DNA of 64,000 nt, taken from contig JAXGMN010000057.1 in the NCBI GenBank assembly GCA_040768665.1, positions 16,111 to 80,110 on the forward strand. The letters run 5' to 3'. Both the position numbers and the translations under genes were made by a program. The notes beneath the pieces are model-generated. The model searched no databases, was not told where the DNA came from, and was given only the letters and a program-made list of their open reading frames with translations. Shown piece after piece: positions 8,529 through 16,312 of this stretch. Every line of letters starts with the position of its first letter. Within the stretch, counting starts at the first letter, position 1. Source of the DNA: JABWBD01 sp040768665 (lineage in GTDB: Bacteria; Planctomycetota; Planctomycetia; Pirellulales; Thermoguttaceae).

Positions 8529-10106
8529 ATGAGCCTGGACCTCCGGATGCACACCCTTTGGCGGATGCTCTGCCGCAGTCTTGCGGCCGCGGCTTGCCTC
8601 GTTCTGCCCCTTCCTCCGGCCGCACCGGCTGGCGAAACCAGTGCAGCCTTCCAGGCGGCCCTCGAGTCGATCACGCCGACCGAACTTAGGTCGCACGTCG
8701 ACTATCTGGCCGACGATCTCCGCGAGGGCCGGGAAGCCGGAACGCGGGGTGGGCGTGAGGCCGGAGACTATCTCGCTGCGGAGCTCGAGACGCTCGGACT
8801 GCACGGCGCCGGCATCGAAGGGCGCTTCGACCAGCTTTTTGCGCCCAACTTCCGGAACATTCTGGCGTTGATGCCCGGCGGCGACCCCGAACTCGGGCAC
8901 GAATACGTCGTCCTCGGCGCCCACTACGACCACGTGGGACGCGGCACGACGAAGAACAGTAAAGGTCCCGTCGGCGAGATCCACAACGGGGCCGACGACA
9001 ACGCCAGCGGCACGTCCGCCGTGCTGGAAGTCGCCGAGGCGCTGGCGATGCTTCCTCAGCGGCCTCGCCGCTCGATCCTCATTGCCTTCTGGGATGCCGA
9101 GGAAAAGGGAATGCTCGGATCGAAACACTGGACCGCGCATCCCACGGTGCCGCTGGACCGCGTCCGGTTGCTGGTCAACCTGGACATGGTCGGACGCCTC
9201 CGCAACGATCGAATGATCGTGATGGGCATCCGTACCGGCTACGGGCTGCGTCGGCTCTTGTCGCTGCAGAATGTCGCGTCCGATCTGCAATTCGAGTTTC
9301 CGGCTGCGGTGCTCGCCATTTCCGATCACCACCCATTTTTCGCCCAAAGCATTCCCGCGGTCACGCTGAACACCGACATTCACGAGGACTACCACCGACC
9401 CACCGACGATCCCAACCGGATCAATACCACCGGAATGCGTCGGATCACACAACTCGTCTTCCGTGTCATCTACGAGGCCGCCAACAACAACGACGTTCCC
9501 GCCTTTCGCGAAGCCTCCCGCCAGGAAACCGATGACAAGCCGCCCCTGCTGTCCCCGAAGCCGGCGGTCCCCGTTCGTCTGGGAGCAACCTGGGCGGCCG
9601 ATCAGCCTGCGGGGCGCGGCGTCGAGTTGAAAACGGTCGCCCACGAATCCCCGGCCCAGCGGGCAGGCATTCAACCGGGCGATCGGATCGTTGAGCTGGC
9701 AGGCCGGGAGATTTCCAGCGGCGACGCGCTGATCCAGACCGTCATGGCCGCCGAAGGATCCGTCAAGGCGCTCGTGGTTCCCGCCGGACACGAAGAGCCG
9801 GTCGAATTGACAATCCAACTCGAGGGACAGCCTCTGAGGTTGGGGGTAACCTGGCGAGTGGACGACGCGGAACCCGGTGCGATCATTCTCACATACGTCG
9901 TCCCCGGTTCGCCGGCGGAACGTGCCGGGCTGGAGGTCGACGACCGCGTCTACCAGGTGGCCGGCCGCGACCTGCTGGATGAAGCCGACTTCGCCGAGAA
10001 GATCGCCCGTCTGCCCGGTCCTTTGGAGATGCTCATTGAGCGCAGCGGCCGGATCCGCCGAGTCGTCGTTCCCTTGGCCTCGCCGGACAATCGCCGCGCC
10101 GGCTAG
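8529..10106 (+). CDS. secreted M28-family metallopeptidase with two PDZ domains
   Basis: An exported zinc aminopeptidase-like protein, about 525 aa. A signal peptide (RSLAAAACLVLPLPPAAPAG) is followed by the M28 domain. Putative metal ligands and catalytic residues are GAHYDHVG, HNGADDNASG, WDAEEKG, VNLDMVG and the final His in DIHEDYH. Two PDZ-like domains follow (ESPAQRAGIQPGDRIVEL and GSPAERAGLEVDDRVYQV). PDZ domains may bind peptide termini or partners. The start is uncertain: ATG at 8460, 8529 or 8547. 8529 is chosen because it leaves a standard basic-then-hydrophobic signal peptide; no start has a strong ribosome-binding site. mutY follows after 53 bp and may be co-transcribed. Confidence 0.85.
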   Translation: MSLDLRMHTLWRMLCRSLAAAACLVLPLPPAAPAGETSAAFQAALESITPTELRSHVDYLADDLREGREAGTRGGREAGDYLAAELETLGLHGAGIEGRFDQLFAPNFRNILALMPGGDPELGHEYVVLGAHYDHVGRGTTKNSKGPVGEIHNGADDNASGTSAVLEVAEALAMLPQRPRRSILIAFWDAEEKGMLGSKHWTAHPTVPLDRVRLLVNLDMVGRLRNDRMIVMGIRTGYGLRRLLSLQNVASDLQFEFPAAVLAISDHHPFFAQSIPAVTLNTDIHEDYHRPTDDPNRINTTGMRRITQLVFRVIYEAANNNDVPAFREASRQETDDKPPLLSPKPAVPVRLGATWAADQPAGRGVELKTVAHESPAQRAGIQPGDRIVELAGREISSGDALIQTVMAAEGSVKALVVPAGHEEPVELTIQLEGQPLRLGVTWRVDDAEPGAIILTYVVPGSPAERAGLEVDDRVYQVAGRDLLDEADFAEKIARLPGPLEMLIERSGRIRRVVVPLASPDNRRAG

Positions 10107-10159
10107 CCGGTCGAACAACCGCCCGCACTCGTCCGAACCTGTCCGACTGCCCTCTTTCC

Positions 10160-11248
10160 ATGACTCCGCTACCCGACAACGTCTGGCTCCGGGATTTCCG
10201 CCGTCGGCTCCGAACCTGGTACTGCCGCCACGCCCGCGATCTGCCCTGGCGTCGCAATCGCGACCCCTATGCAATCTGGGTCAGCGAGATTATGCTCCAG
10301 CAGACCCAGGTGGAGACGGTCAAACCGTACTTCGAGCGGTTTATCGCAGCCTTTCCGACCATCGGCCATTTAGCCCGAGCCGACGAGCACGAAGTGTTGC
10401 GTCTTTGGGAAGGGCTGGGCTATTACCGCCGTGCACGGCAGTTGCACCGCGCAGCCCGGGAGATCGTCGCCCGGCACGGCGGCGAGTTCCCACGCCAGGC
10501 CCAAGCGGCGCGGCAGTTGCCCGGGATCGGTCGTTACACGGCGGGCGCGATTCTCTCCATCGCGTTCGACGCTCGCGAGCCGATCCTTGAGGCAAACACC
10601 ATCCGCCTGTTCGCCAGACTGCTCGCCTATCCCGAGCAAACAGGCTCCCGGGAAGGCACTCGCCTGCTCTGGGCCTTGGCCGAGGCGGTTCTGCCGCGTC
10701 GCCACACGGGTACCTTCAATCAGGCCCTCATGGAGTTGGGCAGCGAAATCTGCACGCCTCGCGCGCCGCGCTGCGCCTCGTGTCCGGTGGCGTTGCTTTG
10801 CCGGGCGCGGGCCGAAGGGAAGCAGTCGGCAATCCCGTTGCCAAAGCCAAAGCCTGTCTTCGAATCGCGGCATGAGGTAGCCATCGTCGTGCGGCGGCGA
10901 GGCCGGGTGTTGCTCATGCGTTGCCGCGAGGGCGAGCGGTGGGCCGGACTCTGGGACTTTCCCCGCTTCGAGGTGCACTGCGAGGATCAAGCCGCGGTGG
11001 CCAACGAGATCAGCAAGAAAGTCGCCGCTCGAGCCGGAGTAACCGTCCGCCTGGGCGATCACCTCGCGACCATCAAGCATGGCGTCACCCGCTTCCGCAT
11101 TACTCTGGACTGCTACGAAGCTCGCCACGTCTCGGGTCCCAACGGCGCCGCCGATCTGCCCGAGATCCGATGGCTCCGGCCCGCCGAACTCGCCGACTAT
11201 CCGCTAAGCACGACAGGCAGGAAACTGAGCAAGATGCTCACCTGTTAA
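10160..11248 (+). CDS. mutY: A/G-specific adenine glycosylase MutY
   Basis: A protein of 362 aa that removes adenine mispaired with 8-oxoguanine. It has the catalytic-Glu motif WVSEIMLQQTQV, the helix-hairpin-helix LPGIGRYTAGAI, a [4Fe-4S] ligand set with C-x6-C-x2-C-x5-C spacing (CTPRAPRCASCPVALLC) and a C-terminal NUDIX-like 8-oxoG recognition domain from about residue 230 (WAGLWDFPRFEV). Oddity: at the site of the conserved catalytic Asp (PILDGNV in E. coli) the protein reads PILEANT, an apparent Asp-to-Glu change. The ATG at 10160 gives a start consistent with the family, although no strong Shine-Dalgarno is visible. Confidence 0.92.
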   Translation: MTPLPDNVWLRDFRRRLRTWYCRHARDLPWRRNRDPYAIWVSEIMLQQTQVETVKPYFERFIAAFPTIGHLARADEHEVLRLWEGLGYYRRARQLHRAAREIVARHGGEFPRQAQAARQLPGIGRYTAGAILSIAFDAREPILEANTIRLFARLLAYPEQTGSREGTRLLWALAEAVLPRRHTGTFNQALMELGSEICTPRAPRCASCPVALLCRARAEGKQSAIPLPKPKPVFESRHEVAIVVRRRGRVLLMRCREGERWAGLWDFPRFEVHCEDQAAVANEISKKVAARAGVTVRLGDHLATIKHGVTRFRITLDCYEARHVSGPNGAADLPEIRWLRPAELADYPLSTTGRKLSKMLTC

Positions 11249-11274
11249 AGGCCCTTACAAAACTGCGGTTCGTA

Positions 11275-11345
11275 AGCAGCCCGGCTGCTTTCAATCGGGC
11301 CGCGGTAACTCGGGCATGGGAGCTGATGGTAGCAGCCGGGCTGCT
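11275..11345. terminator. inverted-repeat pair between convergent genes
   Basis: AGCAGCCCGGCTGCT (11275-11289) and AGCAGCCGGGCTGCT (11331-11345) are exact reverse complements of 15 bp, and each arm is itself nearly self-complementary. They sit between the mutY stop and the convergent pterin dehydratase stop, so they could terminate both transcripts or form a cruciform. No T-tract is present. Confidence 0.5.
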
Positions 11346-11365
11346 GGCCTCTTCTCACCGGCTAG

Positions 11366-11719
11366 TCATTCCACCGGCAACTGATCAATCTTGGCGGCGA
11401 CGATGAAGTCGTTCTCCGAAAGGCCGCCGATGGCATGGGTCCAGAGTTCGATCCGCGCGTTTCGGTAGCGTTCCAAATGCAGGTCGGGGTGGTGGCCTTC
11501 TTCTTCGGCGACTTCCGCGACGCGGTTGAAGAAATCCATCACCTTCTTGAAGTTCTTGAGCGTCCAGTCTTTTTGGATCCGCTGTCCATCGTCCGTCAGA
11601 CGCCAACCTTCCAGCGTGCCCAACTGTTCCTGGGCCTGCTCCGGGGAGTATTTCTCGACGCCCCCTTCGCAGGGAACGCATTTCTTGCGAGTAAGTGCCG
11701 CAATCGTTTGCGGGCTCAT
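11366..11719 (-). CDS. phhB: pterin-4a-carbinolamine dehydratase
   Basis: A small enzyme of 117 aa that dehydrates 4a-hydroxytetrahydropterin, recycling the cofactor of aromatic amino acid hydroxylases. The family motif is visible as EEGHHPDLHLERYRNARIEL followed by THAIGGLSENDF. The ATG at 11719 is chosen because an excellent Shine-Dalgarno (AAGGAGGAAGGCC) precedes it, and the 22 upstream codons are not homologous. No pterin hydroxylase lies nearby. It converges on mutY. Confidence 0.9.
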   Translation of the reverse strand: MSPQTIAALTRKKCVPCEGGVEKYSPEQAQEQLGTLEGWRLTDDGQRIQKDWTLKNFKKVMDFFNRVAEVAEEEGHHPDLHLERYRNARIELWTHAIGGLSENDFIVAAKIDQLPVE

Positions 11720-11870
11720 GGCCTTCCTCCTTATCAAGCTGAACGGGAACCTCGGGAATTCTTTCGAATCGGAGCGCGGCGGCAACCGGGCGACAAATGA
11801 CGCGGCCGGGGGAGAAGGGGTCGCAGCGGGGCTTGCAGAGAAAAGCGGCGCCGGTTACCCTGGTGGCTGT

Positions 11871-12113
11871 ATGGACCGCTTCGAGCAAACTGAATTGGCG
11901 CAATCGCTTATCGTCAGGCTTAACGACCTGGAGATGCTGTTCATGGACCTCCAGCGAACCGTCGAGAGCCTCGACGAAGTTGTGCGCCAGCAGCACCGCC
12001 GACTAGACACTCTGGAGCAGGCGGTGGTCAGGCTGGCAGGGCACATGGATCACACTGCCGACGAGCCCGACCAGGTTCGTGCAACGCTCGACGAGCGGCC
12101 GCCGCATTATTGA
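11871..12113 (+). CDS. slyX: SlyX-like coiled-coil protein
   Basis: An 80-aa protein, largely one amphipathic coiled coil (RLNDLEMLFMDLQRTVESLD and QQHRRLDTLEQAVVRL), matching the short SlyX family in length and heptad pattern. SlyX function is not established. The ATG at 11871 gives the family's usual start. An in-frame extension upstream overlaps the promoter side of the pterin dehydratase gene and is rejected. Confidence 0.7.
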   Translation: MDRFEQTELAQSLIVRLNDLEMLFMDLQRTVESLDEVVRQQHRRLDTLEQAVVRLAGHMDHTADEPDQVRATLDERPPHY

Positions 12114-12166
12114 CAGTATCCGCTCACCATGGGGGTAGTTGCGGAGCGATAGCCCTCGGCGGTTGT

Positions 12167-12607
12167 TCAGTCTCTTGTACCGGCCAACTGTTGTTGCCGG
12201 ACATGCTGACCGACCAACTGCGGCATCCAGAGAGCTTTGTCTACCAGTTCGACGAGTACGGTCGGGTCGAATGGTTTGCGGAGGTAGTAGGTCCCGCCGA
12301 CGGCATGGCTGCGACGAATGATATCCGGGATTTGAGCACCCGAGAGAAACATTACCGGCATGTCCTTCAGGGCGGGGTCCTCCTTGATCTTCTCGCAAAG
12401 CTCCAGACCGCTCCTACCCGCCAGATTGATATCGGAGACGATCAGGTCGGGGGCATTCTCCTGCGTGAAAGCCATTGCTGCCTCGGGTGTCGAACAGCAG
12501 TGGCATACAAAGCCGGCGCTGGACAGAATCGTGGCGACCTCGCCCAAGACTTCCGGCTCGTCGTCCACTACGAGCACCAATGGCTGCTGTTGCTGAGTGA
12601 AACTCAT
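12167..12607 (-). CDS. stand-alone response-regulator receiver protein
   Basis: A single receiver (CheY-like) domain of 146 aa with a short C-terminal tail. Conserved phosphorylation residues are visible: the acidic pair in VLVVDDEPEVL, the phospho-acceptor Asp in LIVSDINLAG, the switch Ser in MFLSGA and the Lys in YLRKPFD. There is no output domain and no histidine kinase nearby, so it probably relays phosphate or acts by protein contact. The ATG at 12607 follows AGAGGAA. A TTG one codon upstream is an alternative. Confidence 0.88.
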   Translation of the reverse strand: MSFTQQQQPLVLVVDDEPEVLGEVATILSSAGFVCHCCSTPEAAMAFTQENAPDLIVSDINLAGRSGLELCEKIKEDPALKDMPVMFLSGAQIPDIIRRSHAVGGTYYLRKPFDPTVLVELVDKALWMPQLVGQHVRQQQLAGTRD

Positions 12608-12951
12608 CAATCGTCTTTCCTCTCGAAGTTTCGTTTCCTGACCCGATTCAAACCCCGGGGAGCCGCCTCCGAAACACCCGCCCGTGGCGACGCTAAGGAA
12701 CTGCCTCGCCGAGCCGCGCGTCGCCGATTTGAATCAGGACCCATTTTTCCTGCCCTTGACACATGGAGGCCTGTGGTTTTCTTCGTCGACCGCGGCCGAG
12801 AGATTGAGCAGGACTTGCCGATATCTCCTAAGCCGCAAACTCGGACTAAACAGAAGGAACAGGGCAGGTGCTTGACCGGAGCCGCCGGAAGCTTACAACA
12901 AAGGGTGTTCGAGTTCTATCACGCCACCCCCCCACGCGAGCAGGTGCAAGC
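12608..12951. other. divergent intergenic region with candidate purH promoter
   Basis: A gap of 344 bp between the receiver gene and purH. On the plus strand TTGACC (12872-12877), a 16-bp spacer and TACAAC (12894-12899) form a moderate sigma70-like promoter about 50 bp before purH. No gene, tRNA or repeat was found in the remainder. Confidence 0.35.
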
Positions 12952-14520
12952 ATGGAGTCCCCTCCGATCCGACGTGCCCTCATCAGTGTCAGCGATAAGC
13001 TCGGCTTGGCCGGCTTTGCCAAAGGTTTGGTATCGGCGGGTGTCGAGGTGTTCAGCACCGGTGGTACCCGGCGGCACCTTGAAGCTGAGGGAATTCCGGT
13101 CCGCGATGTGTCCGAATATACCGGCTTTCCGGAGATGATGGACGGGCGGTTGAAGACGCTCCATCCCAAGGTACACGGCGGGATCCTTTGTCGGCACGAC
13201 AACCCTGAGGACATGAACGCGCTCGCCGAGCATGGCATCGTCACGTTCGAGCTGGTGGTGGTGAACCTCTATCCTTTCGAGGCCACGATCGCGCGGGGAG
13301 GCGTCACCGAGGCCGAGGCCATCGAACAGATCGACATCGGCGGGCCGACCCTGGTGCGGGCTGCCGCAAAGAATTTCGCCTTCACAACCATTGCCACCAG
13401 TCCCGGCCAGTACTCAGCCATTCTCGAACAAGTTGTCGCCAACGGCGCGACGAGTTTCGAATTTCGCCGCCAGCTCGCGGGCGACGCCTTCGCGCACACG
13501 GCCAAGTACGACCGGGCGATTGCCGCCTATTTTGCCGGCCTCACCACGGAGGACGAGTTCCCTCCCGCGATGTCGTTCGCCTTGAAGCGGAAAGCGGTCC
13601 TCCGTTACGGTGAGAACCCTCACCAGAAGGCCGCCCTCTACGCGAAAAAGGATGCGCCGGCAGCGAATCTCGTCTCCGCGATGCAACTTCACGGCAAGGA
13701 GCTTTCCTACAACAATCTTCTGGATCTCGACAGCGCCCTGGCAATCGTCCGCGGGCTTGCCGTCCCGGCGGCATCGGTCATCAAGCACAATAATCCTTGC
13801 GGAGCCGCGGCGGCTGACAGCCTGGCCGAGGCATTGAAGAAGGCCATGGCCGGCGATCCGCTCAGTGCATTCGGTTCCGTGCTCGGGCTGAACCGCGTGG
13901 TTGACGCGGCGACCGCCGGAGTGCTGACCGAGCCCGGACTTTTCGTCGAGGCGATCGTCGCCCCCGATTACAGCAACGAAGCGGTCGAGATTCTCACCAC
14001 GCGGCCAAAGTGGAAAGCGAACGTTCGCTTGATGAAAGTCGGCAACTTGGATCAGCCGCCCGAGCGGTGGCAGTTCCGCTGCATCGAAGGCGGAGTGTTG
14101 ATGCAGGAGGCCGATGTCCAGCCCGACCGTGAGGAGACCTGGCAGGTCGTCACCGAAACGAGGCCGGCGGATGTGATGATGGACGACCTCCGGTTTGCCT
14201 GGGCCATTGTGCGTCACGTGAAGTCGAACGCGATTGCCATCTGTAAAGACCAGATGCTTCTCGGGGCCGGGGCCGGCCAGATGAGCCGTGTCGACTCGGT
14301 CGAAATCGCGATTAAGAAGGCGGGCGACCGCGTGCAGGGCTCGGTGCTCGCTTCCGACGCATTTTTCCCGTTTCCCGACTCGATCGAATTGGCTGCTTCA
14401 GCCGGCGTAAAGGCCATCATTCAGCCGGGCGGCTCCAAGAAGGACGGCGACGTGATCGCCGCGTGCAATCGGCTCGGACTGCCGATGGTCTTCACCGCGA
14501 CGCGGCACTTTCGACACTAG
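12952..14520 (+). CDS. purH: bifunctional AICAR formyltransferase / IMP cyclohydrolase
   Basis: A protein of 522 aa that performs the last two steps of IMP synthesis. The N-terminal cyclohydrolase domain starts RRALISVSDKLGLAGFAKGL and contains PEMMDGRLKTLHPKVHGG. The C-terminal transformylase carries the catalytic Lys-His in VIKHNNPCGAA, plus the C-terminal signature IQPGGSKKDGDVI and the final RHFRH. The ATG at 12952 (MESPPIRRAL) gives standard length; an upstream in-frame extension lacks homology. trpC follows 124 bp downstream on the same strand. Confidence 0.95.
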   Translation: MESPPIRRALISVSDKLGLAGFAKGLVSAGVEVFSTGGTRRHLEAEGIPVRDVSEYTGFPEMMDGRLKTLHPKVHGGILCRHDNPEDMNALAEHGIVTFELVVVNLYPFEATIARGGVTEAEAIEQIDIGGPTLVRAAAKNFAFTTIATSPGQYSAILEQVVANGATSFEFRRQLAGDAFAHTAKYDRAIAAYFAGLTTEDEFPPAMSFALKRKAVLRYGENPHQKAALYAKKDAPAANLVSAMQLHGKELSYNNLLDLDSALAIVRGLAVPAASVIKHNNPCGAAAADSLAEALKKAMAGDPLSAFGSVLGLNRVVDAATAGVLTEPGLFVEAIVAPDYSNEAVEILTTRPKWKANVRLMKVGNLDQPPERWQFRCIEGGVLMQEADVQPDREETWQVVTETRPADVMMDDLRFAWAIVRHVKSNAIAICKDQMLLGAGAGQMSRVDSVEIAIKKAGDRVQGSVLASDAFFPFPDSIELAASAGVKAIIQPGGSKKDGDVIAACNRLGLPMVFTATRHFRH

Positions 14521-14644
14521 AGCGCGGCGGCACAAAACGGCCCAGCTCGGCTGCCGTCGCCGCGCGCCGGTCGGTCTTGCGAGGATGCGGTCCGTGGCAA
14601 TCGAGCTGCCGGGTACGGAGAACCAAAGCACGACAGGTGGAGAC

Positions 14645-15430
14645 TTGAGCACAATTCTCGACAAGATTGTTGCGACCAAGCGCGAGGAGGTCGAACGGGC
14701 AAAGCAGGCCGTTCCCGAACAGCGGCTCCGCGATCAGCTCGCGTCGGCGCCGCCGGTTCGCGATTTTTTCGAGCGGATCGCAAGGCCCGGCCGGCTGCGA
14801 CTGATCGCCGAGGTGAAGAAGGCGAGCCCCTCGAAGGGCGTGATTCGCGCGGATTTCGATCCGGTCGCCATCGCCCGGATCTACCAGGAGCACGGGGCGG
14901 ACTGCATCAGCGTGCTCACGGATGAACCTTATTTCCAGGGCAGCTTGGAGTATTTGCGCCAGATTCGCCGTGCGGTCGACCTTCCGCTGCTGCGAAAAGA
15001 CTTCGTGATCGACACCTACCAGGTGCTCCAGGCCCGCCTGGCCGGGGCCGACGCCGTGCTGCTGATTGCCGAGTGTCTCGACGACGTGGCACTCCACCGC
15101 TTGCACGCCGCCATCGTTGAGCTGAACATGACGCCCCTGGTGGAGTTCTACGACCCCGCCAACCGCATGCGCGTGGTCCAATCCGGCGCGAAACTGATCG
15201 GCATCAACAACCGGGACCTTCACACGTTCGAGGTCGATCTGGGACACACCCTTCGCCTCCGGCAGCAGATTCCGCCCGATCGGCTGGTCGTGGGCGAGAG
15301 TGGCATTCGCACCCGCCAGGACGTGCTGCGGTTGGAGTCCGGGGGCGTCCATGCGATGCTGGTCGGAGAGACGCTGATGGCGAATTCCGACATCGGGGCC
15401 GCGGTTGACGAATTACTTGGCTGCCGATGA
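14645..15430 (+). CDS. trpC: indole-3-glycerol phosphate synthase
   Basis: A TIM-barrel enzyme of 261 aa that converts CdRP to indole-3-glycerol phosphate in tryptophan synthesis. Motifs: LIAEVKKASPSKG, SVLTDEPYFQGS, LLRKDFVIDTYQV, GINNRDLHTFEVD and VVGESGI. The start is set at TTG 14645 because AGGTGGAG lies five bases before it and family homology begins with TILDKIVATKREEV. The more distal ATG at 14585 has no ribosome-binding site. Between purH and this gene, an 8-bp GC-rich inverted repeat (14522-14529 / 14558-14565) could be a weak hairpin. Confidence 0.93.
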   Translation: MSTILDKIVATKREEVERAKQAVPEQRLRDQLASAPPVRDFFERIARPGRLRLIAEVKKASPSKGVIRADFDPVAIARIYQEHGADCISVLTDEPYFQGSLEYLRQIRRAVDLPLLRKDFVIDTYQVLQARLAGADAVLLIAECLDDVALHRLHAAIVELNMTPLVEFYDPANRMRVVQSGAKLIGINNRDLHTFEVDLGHTLRLRQQIPPDRLVVGESGIRTRQDVLRLESGGVHAMLVGETLMANSDIGAAVDELLGCR

Positions 15431-15456
15431 AAAGGCTCAATCGATCAGGAAGTGGA

Positions 15457-16290
15457 ATGATGAAACGTACACGGCGTAGATTCCTTCTGGCGAGCACGGC
15501 CGCATTCGGCGGATCGTGTCTGGGAGCGTACGTGCAAGCGGAACAGACCGGTCCGGCCGCGGAGATTCGATGCCTGGATTACGGCCGATCCTTCATCTGC
15601 GGAACGGCGGCATTCAACTCCGTGCGTTTCTGGGTCGAAAGCCGCACGACCATCTACGACCGCGAGGCCGGCACCTCGGCGGTCTACTACCAGTGCGCCT
15701 CGTGCAAGAGCGAGAACACGTTCGGCGAAAAGGATCTCTTCTATGCCGACAACTACGACTTCCTTCCCATTCTCGGCGAAGGAAACTGGCTGATCTTCCG
15801 GCGCCCCGCGAAGCTCAGTCCGAACTATCGAACCGTCCGTCCGGTCGACCAGGTCTGGGGAGAGCCGCGACTGATCTTACACGACGCGCCGGAAATCACT
15901 TTGCTTGATACATTCGAGAAGATCCGTGATGCCACGGCTGCCGGGCTGCCGATCGTAACGCAGACGGAAGTACGCAACGACGAAACGGGGCTGCGCGCGA
16001 TGATCGAGTACCCCGTGAAGACGATGAATATCAGTCTCGAGAAAAACATGTTCCAAGTCGACACGGGGCCGATCGCTCTGCCCGACCTGTCGAAACGATT
16101 CGACCCGCAGATTGAATGTTTAAGCTTGGCCTTTGTTGCCTTTAACGCTCCGCAGTTTGCCGACTTCGTCGTCGAGCAGCCGACCGCGGTTGTCGAGGAC
16201 GGCGAAGAGAAGTGCAAGATCTACCATTTCTCCTCACCGTTCAGCATTCCGGCGAACAACACCCTGTTCGCGCTGGGCAGCGTGGAATAG
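15457..16290 (+). CDS. secreted hypothetical protein with Tat-like signal
   Basis: A protein of 277 aa. The N terminus MMKRTRRRFLLASTAAFGGS has a twin-arginine-type motif followed by a hydrophobic stretch ending near AYVQA, so export is likely. The mature part has two Cys in YYQCASCKSEN and no motif I recognise. The ATG at 15457 is preferred because AGGAAGTGG precedes it. An ATG at 15427 overlaps the trpC stop by four bases but lacks a ribosome-binding site. It may be co-transcribed with trpC and ends close to a convergent gene. Confidence 0.7.
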   Translation: MMKRTRRRFLLASTAAFGGSCLGAYVQAEQTGPAAEIRCLDYGRSFICGTAAFNSVRFWVESRTTIYDREAGTSAVYYQCASCKSENTFGEKDLFYADNYDFLPILGEGNWLIFRRPAKLSPNYRTVRPVDQVWGEPRLILHDAPEITLLDTFEKIRDATAAGLPIVTQTEVRNDETGLRAMIEYPVKTMNISLEKNMFQVDTGPIALPDLSKRFDPQIECLSLAFVAFNAPQFADFVVEQPTAVVEDGEEKCKIYHFSSPFSIPANNTLFALGSVE

Positions 16291-16312
16291 GGCCCAGCCA
16301 TCATCGCAGCTT

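Noticed and set aside
8244..10274. A 677-codon minus-strand extension of the TrpB2 frame
   Set aside because: Codon content is antisense noise opposite the M28 peptidase. TrpB2 homology and a ribosome-binding site begin at 8240.
12640..12665. A tRNA T-loop-like string (ATTCAAACCCC)
   Set aside because: Flanking bases do not form a T-stem or acceptor stem on either strand.
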